In this document: one piece after another, positions 1-5,849 of the stretch | How the letters are laid out: every line of letters begins with the position of its first letter | Numbering within the stretch: the first letter of the stretch is position 1 | DNA from: an uncultured Kordia sp. | GTDB lineage: Bacteria > Bacteroidota > Bacteroidia > Flavobacteriales > Flavobacteriaceae | Length of the DNA: 5,849 nt | Direction: 5' to 3' | Assembly: GCA_913054565.1 (NCBI GenBank) | Contig: CAJXHW010000125.1 | Coordinates: 1-5,849, forward strand | Position numbers and translations under genes: made by a program | The notes under the pieces: model-generated | The model's input: only the letters and a program-made list of their open reading frames with translations | Told to the model about the DNA's origin: nothing | Databases searched by the model: none

Positions 1-1583
1 ATTATGGTAGGTATGGCCATTCCTACAACCAAAGCAATAATATAATTAATATCTTTATTAGGCCCTACTGTAAGAGCACTAACTGCTTTAGCTTTATCAA
101 TTACTAATAAGTCAGACACACTTGCTGCTTTAATCATTTTAGCCTCACTTTTTTTACCTAAAAACAATTGGTATAAGTTATTACTTAGGTTGTACTGACG
201 TTGTATGTTTCCTAATTTTTGTTGGTCTTCTGGTAAGTTTGAAAAATCACCTTCAGCTGCATACAATTCTTTATTAACACTACGCCTTTCCAAATCGAGC
301 ACAGTTCTGTAACTTGTAATATTCTCAAACAACACGGCTTTAAGCGAATTAATATTTCTATCTAATTCTGCAAAAATAGGGGAATCCTCGCGCACAGCAT
401 AGCCATATTTTGAGCGTTCAACTGAAAGACCTATGATTTGATTGACATTAGACACAATATTAGATTCATCGATTCCTACTACTGATGGTGCTGGAACTTC
501 TATATATTCTTTTTTATTTATTAGATAATTCTCAAGAACTTTTAAATAATCATATTTTTTATCAAGAGCATTTTTCTCTACATCTAACTTGGTTAACTTT
601 TCTGATAACTTACCTGCTTCGTTTGACAAATTCATTGATTTTGCTCCTCTGTAAAAACTATTCAGTTCATCTTCACTATTCAATACGCTGTTACGTAAAC
701 TGTCCAACATTTTATCTACAAACTCAATAGTTTTAGTAGCAAATAAGTTTTTGCGCATTAATTGATCTCTACTCAACACCTCTACAGACGCGTTCAAATA
801 ATCAACTAATCTGTATTTGTTACTCCCCTTTAAAGACAAGTTAATAATTGGTGATCCAGCAGCAACAGGACTTACATTAATACCTAAATAGGATTTTACT
901 ACACTATCGAAGTTTAAAAAACTAATTGTAAACGGCTTATAATTTAAAGAGTTGCTGTTTACATCTTTTTTTAGCGTGAATTTTAAAAACGGGTGTTGCA
1001 CTAAACTATCATACCTATATGTAGCTTTTACTTCACCTGTTTTTACAGTCACTGTTTTTATTTCTTTTGTTCCGTAGTGCTGTACTTTAACCCTTGGAAT
1101 AGTATGGTTATAAGATAGTTCATAACTTGACTCATCTAATGGTTTTATATGAATTACCGTATTAAGTAGTTGGTATGCCGAAGTATCTACATGTACTAAA
1201 AACGGCGTTTTTTTATACGCATCATAAGTCCAATATTTTGCTTGTTTTTCATACTTAACATAATACTGCAAATACTCTACTACTTTTTCATTATGGGTAC
1301 GCGATTTAAATAATGTTGTGGTTGTTTGAATTTTATCTGATGCGCCACCCCAGTTAAATGTTAAATTTGTATTGGATGTAAAAAAAGGGTTCTTATCATT
1401 AGAAACTACAAATTGTGACTTAACAGCATACTTGTTTTTTTTTCTAAGATTAATTTGATATGCTGTAATTAAACTGATTAGTAAAATCAATGCATACAGC
1501 CACCAATTTTGTACTATTTTAAAAAACAAATCCTTAAAATTAATCGCTGGCTTAAAGTCAGATATTTTAAATTCTTCTTCCAT
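1..1583 (-). CDS. Wzc/Wzz-like polysaccharide chain-length / export protein, C-terminus cut by window edge
   Basis: The reading frame is open from ATG at 1583 to the left edge, giving 527 residues and no stop, so the gene is partial. A short cytoplasmic N-terminus precedes a membrane helix at about residues 28-44. A periplasmic Wzz-type region follows, including a W-G-G-x-S-D-K stretch. Predicted coiled coil covers roughly 285-350. A GNVR-like segment runs from L450-P451 through L-L-V-I-D to P508-N-K, and a second hydrophobic helix starts near 512 and is cut off. This matches the polysaccharide co-polymerase / Wzc family, which controls chain length and couples to the outer-membrane Wza channel. 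In Bacteroidota such proteins usually carry a cytoplasmic tyrosine autokinase domain after the second helix. None of that domain (Walker motifs, tyrosine tail) is visible here, so kinase activity is inference. The start lies 7 bases after the Wza-like stop, implying co-transcription. No Shine-Dalgarno is visible. Confidence 0.88.
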   Translation of the reverse strand, partial: MEEEFKISDFKPAINFKDLFFKIVQNWWLYALILLISLITAYQINLRKKNKYAVKSQFVVSNDKNPFFTSNTNLTFNWGGASDKIQTTTTLFKSRTHNEKVVEYLQYYVKYEKQAKYWTYDAYKKTPFLVHVDTSAYQLLNTVIHIKPLDESSYELSYNHTIPRVKVQHYGTKEIKTVTVKTGEVKATYRYDSLVQHPFLKFTLKKDVNSNSLNYKPFTISFLNFDSVVKSYLGINVSPVAAGSPIINLSLKGSNKYRLVDYLNASVEVLSRDQLMRKNLFATKTIEFVDKMLDSLRNSVLNSEDELNSFYRGAKSMNLSNEAGKLSEKLTKLDVEKNALDKKYDYLKVLENYLINKKEYIEVPAPSVVGIDESNIVSNVNQIIGLSVERSKYGYAVREDSPIFAELDRNINSLKAVLFENITSYRTVLDLERRSVNKELYAAEGDFSNLPEDQQKLGNIQRQYNLSNNLYQLFLGKKSEAKMIKAASVSDLLVIDKAKAVSALTVGPNKDINYIIALVVGMAIPTI

Positions 1584-1590
1584 TTTCAGC

Positions 1591-2388
1591 TTATAAAGTT
1601 CTTACAATAAAATAGGTTGTTGTTAATGCGGTAAAAATACTTAGAATTGTTGTAAACGACTGTATACCTGTAGTTCCGGTTCCCCAAGCCTTTTGTGGTA
1701 GTGGCTTAACATACAACATATCATTTGGTTGAATATAAAAAAATGGTGATTCAAAAATATTGACATCTGTTAAATCTATGTGATGTATTTTATTTCCTCC
1801 AGGATATGGCCGAATCAATAACACATCTTTTTTATTTCCAATTATAGGAATATCTCCAGCATTGGCAATGGCTTCAAAAATATTTACTCTTTCTTGAAAA
1901 ATAACCTTTGTTCCTGTAGACCCAAACTCACCAATAGTTGTGTATTTTACCCCTCCTAATTTAACCGTTACAAAAATATTAGCTTCTTTTTTAAAATATT
2001 GAGCTAATAGCTCTTCCTCTATTTTAGCTTTTACTTCTTCAACAGTTAAGTTTAGTATTTTAATTTTACCAAGCGTAGGCATGTTAATTTCACCGTGATC
2101 ATCTATTAAAAACCCATCAGAATACAAGCCTTCTCTAGTCAAAGCTGACACATTATCACTTGCTCCAATTGGGTTGAACATTCCTACCAACTCTTGATCT
2201 AAAGCTTTAACACGAATACTTAACACATCATTAATCTGTAATCGGTATGGAGGTAATTGCTTGCTTAACATTAGCTCTTCAACTAATTTATCGCGTTGCT
2301 GCATATAAGCAGATTGTTTGTTAGAAATACACGATGTAAATGAGAGAGTTATAAGTGTAAAAAAAATAAGTAAAGACTTAATTTTCAT
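1591..2388 (-). CDS. Wza-like polysaccharide export outer-membrane lipoprotein
   Basis: This 265-residue protein is likely the outer-membrane exit channel for capsule or exopolysaccharide. The N-terminus is a lipoprotein signal peptide: K2 and K4, a hydrophobic core, then lipobox F-T-S-C with C20 as the lipidated cysteine. A polysaccharide-export (Poly_export) domain covers about residues 45-145, including P-P-Y-R-L-Q-I-N-D-V-L. One SLBB-type domain follows at about 148-232, ending in an I-Q-P-N-D-M-L-Y-V-K-P motif. The last ~22 residues are hydrophobic and probably correspond to the C-terminal outer-membrane helix of Wza. It is shorter than E. coli Wza (about 380 residues), with room for only one SLBB domain, as I recall being usual for Bacteroidota homologues. 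The ATG start is supported by the complete signal peptide immediately after it and by a promoter-like TATATTTG 24 bases upstream. It is the first gene of the leftward operon and precedes its Wzc-like partner by 7 bases. Confidence 0.93.
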   Translation of the reverse strand: MKIKSLLIFFTLITLSFTSCISNKQSAYMQQRDKLVEELMLSKQLPPYRLQINDVLSIRVKALDQELVGMFNPIGASDNVSALTREGLYSDGFLIDDHGEINMPTLGKIKILNLTVEEVKAKIEEELLAQYFKKEANIFVTVKLGGVKYTTIGEFGSTGTKVIFQERVNIFEAIANAGDIPIIGNKKDVLLIRPYPGGNKIHHIDLTDVNIFESPFFYIQPNDMLYVKPLPQKAWGTGTTGIQSFTTILSIFTALTTTYFIVRTL

Positions 2389-2412
2389 TGATATTCATTT
2401 TTTAGTAAGTCA

Positions 2413-2420
2413 CAAATATA
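2413..2420 (-). promoter_or_regulatory. Bacteroidota -7 promoter element of the polysaccharide operon
   Basis: Read on the minus strand the bases are TATATTTG, an exact match to the Bacteroidota consensus TAnnTTTG. The element ends 24 bases before the Wza-like ATG, predicting a short leader of about 20 bases. No TTG is present at the expected -33 distance (17-23 bases upstream), where the sequence reads AAGTTTTAT, so the upstream element is weak. The position between divergent genes and directly before a first gene supports the call; AT-richness makes chance matches possible. Confidence 0.5.
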
Positions 2421-2450
2421 ACTTTTCAGAAGTAATAATAAAACTTTATA

Positions 2451-2464
2451 CCTTATATCTAAGG
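2451..2464. repeat. Hyphenated palindrome in the divergent intergenic region
   Basis: CCTTA-TATC-TAAGG is a perfect inverted repeat with 5-base arms and a 4-base centre. It lies between the leftward polysaccharide operon and the rightward ABC-F operon, upstream of the TATATTTG element. It could be an operator, but arms this short also arise by chance in AT-rich DNA. Confidence 0.25.
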
Positions 2465-2473
2465 AATTTCAAC

Positions 2474-2481
2474 TTAATTTG
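2474..2481 (+). promoter_or_regulatory. Weak -7-like element before the ABC-F gene
   Basis: TTAATTTG differs by one base from the Bacteroidota consensus TAnnTTTG and lies 15 bases upstream of the GTG start. It would leave a leader of only about 10 bases, and no TTG is seen at the -33 distance. It is the best plus-strand candidate in the 108-base gap, but the support is weak. Confidence 0.2.
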
Positions 2482-2496
2482 TAAAAAAATAAAAAC

Positions 2497-4356
2497 GTGA
2501 ACTACTTATCTGTAGAAAACATATCAAAATCATACGGTGAACGCGTGTTGTTTGACAATGTTTCATTTGGAATAAACAAAGACCAAAAAATAGCCTTTAT
2601 TGCTAAAAACGGTACTGGAAAATCAACCATTTTAAACATTATCACCAATCGTGATGAATCTGACACTGGACAAATTGTTAAACGTAAAGATTTAAGCATT
2701 TCTTTTCTTTCACAAGATGATGTTTTTGACGAAAATTTAACTATTGAAGAGACTATTTTTGCTTCTGATAATCCGACATTAAAAATCATACAGCAATACG
2801 AAAAAGCGTTAGAAAACCCTGAAGATGCAGATGCCTACCAAAAGGCTTTTGAATTAATGGAACAACACCAAGCATGGGATTTTGAAACACAATACAAGCA
2901 AATACTATTTAAACTTCAACTTGATCAATTAAATCAAAAAGTGAGTTTGTTATCTGGTGGACAAAAAAAGCGTTTGGCTTTAGCAACTATTCTTATCAAC
3001 AAACCCGATTTATTAATTTTAGACGAACCTACCAATCATTTAGATTTAGGTATGATTGAGTGGTTAGAGGCCTATTTTAAAAAGGAGAACATCACGTTAT
3101 TTATGGTCACTCACGACCGCTATTTTTTAGAACGTGTTTGCAACGAAATTATAGAACTAGAAAACGGTCAAATATATAGTTACAAAGGAAATTATTCTTA
3201 TTACCTAGATAAAAAAGAAGCTCGTATTACCTCTGAAAGCACAGAAATTGGCAAAGCTAAAAACCTATTTAAAAAAGAATTGGATTGGATGCGCCGTCAA
3301 CCAAAAGCACGTACTACAAAATCGAAGTCGCGTATTGATGATTTTTACGCCATTAAAGAAAAAGCCCACTCCAGACGTAAAGAACACTCTATGGAATTAG
3401 AGATTAATATGGAACGCTTAGGTAACAAAATTGTTGAATACCACAATGTGTACAAATCTTTTGGAGAAAAAACAATATTAAACAAATTCAATTACTCATT
3501 TATAAGGGGTGAACGTATTGGAATTATTGGAAAAAACGGAACAGGAAAATCGACGTTCTTGAACATGCTTACCAATACTGATACACCAGATGCTGGTAAA
3601 GTAATTGTTGGCGATACTGTTAAGTTTGGGTACTACACTCAAAAAGGAATTGCGATAAAAGAAGGTCAAAAAGTTATTGAAGTTATTCGTGAGTTTGGAG
3701 ATTATATCCCTTTGTCTAAAGGGCGGAAAATTTCCGCATCGCAGTTACTCGAACGTTTTTTATTTGACAAAAAGAAACAATATGATCGGGTTGAAAAACT
3801 ATCTGGTGGTGAACGTAAACGTTTGTATTTATGCACCGTTTTAATTCAAAATCCAAATTTCTTAATCTTAGATGAACCTACTAATGATTTAGATATTGTT
3901 ACTTTAAGTGTTTTAGAAAATTTTTTATTAGATTATCCTGGCTGTTTAATTGTTGTATCTCACGACCGTTATTTCATGGATAAAGTTGTAGATCATTTGT
4001 TTGTTTTTAGAGGCGAAGGTATAGTAGAAGATTTTCCAGGAAATTATTCTGATTTCAGATCATATGAAGACAGTAGCACTCCCGAACTAAAAACTGAAGA
4101 AAAAAAGGAAAAAACGACTTGGAAAAAAGAACCAAAAGTTCAATTGTCATTTAACGAACAAAAAGAATACAATCGTTTAGAAAAAGAGATTCAAAAATTA
4201 GAACGCCAAAAAAAAGAACTGGAAAATAGTTTTGCAACACAAGACTATTCCGTTGATGATATTGAACGCGTATCAAAAGAAATAAAGTCTATTAGTATTT
4301 CAATAGAAGACAAAGAACTACGTTGGTTTGAATTATCTGCTAAATTAGAAGAATAA
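2497..4356 (+). CDS. Uup-like ABC-F family ATPase (ribosome-associated)
   Basis: This 619-residue soluble protein has two ABC ATPase domains in tandem and no membrane segments, which defines the ABC-F class. These bind the ribosomal E site and affect translation. Domain 1 has Walker A A-K-N-G-T-G-K-S-T (36-44), signature L-S-G-G-Q (152-156), Walker B with catalytic E177, and H-loop H206. Domain 2 has Walker A G-K-N-G-T-G-K-S-T (345-353), signature L-S-G-G-E (435-439), E460 and H489. A basic helical linker between the domains (about 238-310, with W-M-R-R-Q-P-K-A-R) is the P-site tRNA interaction region. A charged C-terminal coiled coil (about 552-619) resembles the Uup C-terminal domain. A standalone antibiotic-resistance ABC-F is less likely given this architecture. 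The start is GTG at 2497; the M-N-Y-L-S-V-E-N opening matches family starts as I know them. The methyltransferase gene follows after 7 bases. Confidence 0.93.
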   Translation: MNYLSVENISKSYGERVLFDNVSFGINKDQKIAFIAKNGTGKSTILNIITNRDESDTGQIVKRKDLSISFLSQDDVFDENLTIEETIFASDNPTLKIIQQYEKALENPEDADAYQKAFELMEQHQAWDFETQYKQILFKLQLDQLNQKVSLLSGGQKKRLALATILINKPDLLILDEPTNHLDLGMIEWLEAYFKKENITLFMVTHDRYFLERVCNEIIELENGQIYSYKGNYSYYLDKKEARITSESTEIGKAKNLFKKELDWMRRQPKARTTKSKSRIDDFYAIKEKAHSRRKEHSMELEINMERLGNKIVEYHNVYKSFGEKTILNKFNYSFIRGERIGIIGKNGTGKSTFLNMLTNTDTPDAGKVIVGDTVKFGYYTQKGIAIKEGQKVIEVIREFGDYIPLSKGRKISASQLLERFLFDKKKQYDRVEKLSGGERKRLYLCTVLIQNPNFLILDEPTNDLDIVTLSVLENFLLDYPGCLIVVSHDRYFMDKVVDHLFVFRGEGIVEDFPGNYSDFRSYEDSSTPELKTEEKKEKTTWKKEPKVQLSFNEQKEYNRLEKEIQKLERQKKELENSFATQDYSVDDIERVSKEIKSISISIEDKELRWFELSAKLEE

Positions 4357-4363
4357 AAGCATC

Positions 4364-5134
4364 ATGTTTCAGGTTATAGCATATTTCAGGTTTTTATTTG
4401 CCTCAACCAATCAACATGGTGTGCACTCTCCTTTTGTGTATGACTTAATCACCAAGTGTTTTTACAATAAAACAGAGTTAGCTGTTTATAAAAAACTAGA
4501 CTTCTATAGGGCACGTTTATTGACTAATAAAACCCGCATTAACGTAACCGATTTTGGTGCTGGCAGCAAACTGTTTAAAAGCCCAGAACGAGAAATTGCA
4601 GCCATTGCAAAAACCGCAGGCATCACTCCAAAAAGAGCTAAACTACTTGCCAGGTTAGCTCAATATTTCAACTTTGACTCAGTTTTAGAACTCGGTACTT
4701 CATTAGGCTTAGCATCATCTGCTATAGCCTTTGCCACACCTAAAACATCAATAACCACACTAGAGGGATGCCCAGAAACTGCTGCTGTAGCAAAAGCACA
4801 ATTTGAAGCTTACCAACTACACAACATTAGCCCTGTAGTTACGGACTTTTCAAACTATTTGAATTCTTCTACTCGTCATTATGATTTGGTTTATTTTGAT
4901 GGCAATCATCAAAAAGATGCTACACTAAGCTACTTTAACCATTTGGTAAAACATGTAACCAATGACACGGTATTTATTTTTGACGACATTCATTGGTCTA
5001 AAGACATGGAAGATGCATGGGCGGTACTAAAAAACCACCCAAAAGTGACTATTACTATAGATACGTTTTATTGGGGTTTTGTATTCTTTAGAGCAGAACA
5101 CAAACACAAAGAGCATTTTGTTATTAGAGCATAG
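4364..5134 (+). CDS. Class I SAM-dependent methyltransferase, substrate unknown
   Basis: This 256-residue protein probably transfers a methyl group from S-adenosylmethionine. The Rossmann core begins at motif I, V-L-E-L-G-T-S-L-G (107-115). It continues with acidic E134 after beta-2 (ribose contact), D-L-V-Y-F-D-G-N-H (174-182) and F-D-D-I-H-W-S (206-212). The D179/D207/D208 pattern resembles O-methyltransferases of the Methyltransf_24 / catechol-type group, so metal-assisted O-methylation is possible but not shown. About 100 residues precede the core and carry H-G-V-H-S-P-F (18-24) and a second glycine-rich stretch, D-F-G-A-G-S (63-68). I recall both as conserved in a Bacteroidota methyltransferase family of unknown substrate. 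No signal peptide is seen; a cytoplasmic location is likely. ATG lies 7 bases after the ABC-F stop, indicating one transcript and perhaps a role linked to translation, which is inference. Confidence 0.85.
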   Translation: MFQVIAYFRFLFASTNQHGVHSPFVYDLITKCFYNKTELAVYKKLDFYRARLLTNKTRINVTDFGAGSKLFKSPEREIAAIAKTAGITPKRAKLLARLAQYFNFDSVLELGTSLGLASSAIAFATPKTSITTLEGCPETAAVAKAQFEAYQLHNISPVVTDFSNYLNSSTRHYDLVYFDGNHQKDATLSYFNHLVKHVTNDTVFIFDDIHWSKDMEDAWAVLKNHPKVTITIDTFYWGFVFFRAEHKHKEHFVIRA

Positions 5135-5163
5135 CACCCCTAAATTGACTACAAAAACACTTC

Positions 5164-5203
5164 ATTTTCATCTTATAAATCGTTAATTTTACAAGATGAA
5201 AGT
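5164..5203 (+). promoter_or_regulatory. Inverted repeat enclosing the adenosyltransferase start codon
   Basis: TTTCATCTT (5166-5174) is exactly complementary to AAGATGAAA (5193-5201). In RNA the stem can extend outward by one U-G and one A-U pair (5164-5165 with 5202-5203), leaving an 18-base AT-rich loop. The right arm contains the ATG at 5196-5198. In a transcript reading through from the upstream genes, the start codon would be paired inside the stem. A promoter within the loop would remove the left arm. There is no room for a cobalamin riboswitch in this 61-base gap. Function is unproven. Confidence 0.35.
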
Positions 5204-5768
5204 ATATACAAAAACCGGAGACAAAGGAACAACTGCCTTATTTGGAGGTACCAGAGTTCCGAAACATCACATACGAATTGACAGTTACGGGACTGTAGAT
5301 GAATTGAATTCATACATAGGTTTGATTAGAGACCAAGATATTGATACTAATTCGAAAAAAACATTGGTTGACATTCAAGATAAACTATTTACACTTGGCG
5401 CTATTTTAGCTACTGACCCTGAAAAACAGGTTTTGAAAAATGGGAAAGAACGCTTGAATATTCCTAAAGTTGAAGAAACTGACATAGAAACTTTAGAAAC
5501 TGAAATTGACACTATGGAGCAAGACCTTCCTCCTATGACACATTTTGTGTTACCAGGTGGCCACACAACAGTGTCATATTGTCACATAGCACGCTGTGTG
5601 TGTAGACGTGCCGAGCGTTTAGCTAGTGAATTAAATAGCATTTCCCCTTTTGATGAACGCGCCTTAAAGTATTTAAATAGACTTTCTGACTATCTTTTTG
5701 TATTGGCACGAAAGTTGTCCTATGACTTGAACGCAGAGGAAATTAAATGGATTCCTAAAAAGTATTAA
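5196..5768 (+). CDS. pduO: PduO-type cob(I)alamin adenosyltransferase
   Basis: This 190-residue enzyme transfers the 5'-deoxyadenosyl group of ATP to the cobalt of cob(I)alamin (or a corrinoid precursor), making adenosylcobalamin. The length is typical of single-domain PduO/MMAB-type enzymes, which act as trimers. The N-terminus has the ATP-binding signature Y-T-K-T-G-D-K-G-T-T (4-13) and F-G-G (16-18). Next comes R27 with S-Y-G-T-V-D-E-L-N-S-Y-I-G (30-42). The second half has F-V-L-P-G-G (117-122), C-R-R-A-E-R (136-141) and N-R-L-S-D-Y-L-F (161-168), which supply conserved nucleotide and corrinoid contacts. It is not the CobA/BtuR (P-loop) or EutT type. The ATG at 5196 puts the family motif at residue 4, so the start is secure. 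It lies 61 bases after the methyltransferase stop on the same strand. Its likely clients, such as methylmalonyl-CoA mutase, are not in the window. The pduO symbol denotes the family type. Confidence 0.95.
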   Translation: MKVYTKTGDKGTTALFGGTRVPKHHIRIDSYGTVDELNSYIGLIRDQDIDTNSKKTLVDIQDKLFTLGAILATDPEKQVLKNGKERLNIPKVEETDIETLETEIDTMEQDLPPMTHFVLPGGHTTVSYCHIARCVCRRAERLASELNSISPFDERALKYLNRLSDYLFVLARKLSYDLNAEEIKWIPKKY

Positions 5769-5849
5769 GAACTCATAGAACACCACTGCTTCACAACAAA
5801 AAAACGTTCTTTTAAAAAATATTTGAAATAATTAACTTTTTACTTGATT

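Noticed and set aside
485..730. Plus-strand open frame of 81 codons
   Set aside because: It is antisense to the Wzc-like gene, is leucine/tyrosine-rich from reversed codons, and resembles no family I recognise.
2378..2398. Six-codon upstream frame on the minus strand (M-N-I-N-E-N) overlapping the Wza-like start
   Set aside because: An ATG 10 bases upstream in another frame is easily produced by chance in AT-rich sequence; nothing indicates that it is translated.
2318..2500. Plus-strand open frame of 60 codons ending next to the ABC-F start
   Set aside because: It overlaps the Wza-like signal-peptide region in antisense and crosses the promoter region; low-complexity content gives no support.
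2604..2630. Alanine replacing the first glycine of Walker A in ABC domain 1 (A36)
   Set aside because: The residues that bind nucleotide (G-x-G-K-S-T) are intact, and I recall this variant in related ABC-F proteins, so it is unlikely to signify inactivity.
2502..2789. Minus-strand open frame of 95 codons inside the ABC-F gene
   Set aside because: It is antisense to the strongly conserved first ATPase domain (Walker A) and is a codon shadow.
5141..5190. Possible own promoter for the adenosyltransferase (TTG at 5145-5147, TATAAAT at 5174-5180)
   Set aside because: The 26-base spacing is outside the usual range and the downstream element lacks TTTG.
5375..5566. Minus-strand open frame of 63 codons inside the adenosyltransferase gene
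   Set aside because: It is antisense to a clear enzyme gene; the serine-rich translation is a shadow.
5769..5849. Possible terminator or next promoter (AACGTT, AAATATTT and T runs)
   Set aside because: There is no GC-containing hairpin followed by a T run, and AATATTTG only partly matches the -7 consensus; too weak to call.

Overview
The window looks like the chromosome of a Bacteroidota bacterium, most likely of the Flavobacteriia. It is AT-rich and its start codons lack Shine-Dalgarno leaders. A TAnnTTTG-type promoter element is present, and all five proteins have the sequence style of flavobacterial families. This placement rests on protein and motif recognition, not on a database search. 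I see no RNA genes, mobile elements, CRISPR arrays or long repeats.

Left part, minus strand (positions 1-2388): this is the head of a surface-polysaccharide export operon. A Wza-like outer-membrane export lipoprotein (2388 down to 1591) is followed after 7 bases by a Wzc/Wzz-like inner-membrane chain-length protein. The second gene is open from its ATG at 1583 to the left edge of the window. Its visible 527 residues cover the first membrane helix, the periplasmic region, the coiled coils and the start of the second membrane helix. Any C-terminal tyrosine-kinase domain lies outside. Together the two proteins would form the trans-envelope part of a Wzy-type capsule or exopolysaccharide machine.

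Middle (2389-2496): a 108-base divergent intergenic region. It holds a good -7 element (TATATTTG, minus strand) for the polysaccharide operon and a small 14-base hyphenated palindrome. Only a weak promoter candidate is visible for the rightward genes.

Right part, plus strand (2497-5768): three genes in a row. They encode an Uup-like ABC-F ATPase with a GTG start, a class I SAM-dependent methyltransferase 7 bases downstream, and a PduO-type cob(I)alamin adenosyltransferase after a 61-base gap. The first two are almost certainly co-transcribed; the third may be read through or have its own promoter. The 61-base gap contains an inverted repeat whose right arm includes the adenosyltransferase start codon. 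The last 81 bases (5769-5849) are AT-rich, and I see no gene or clear terminator in them.

Overall this is mostly core-genome housekeeping next to a polysaccharide locus. I find no convincing evidence of a new defence, mobile or other exotic system. The most checkable unusual points are the start-codon hairpin and the substrate of the methyltransferase beside a ribosome-acting ABC-F protein.
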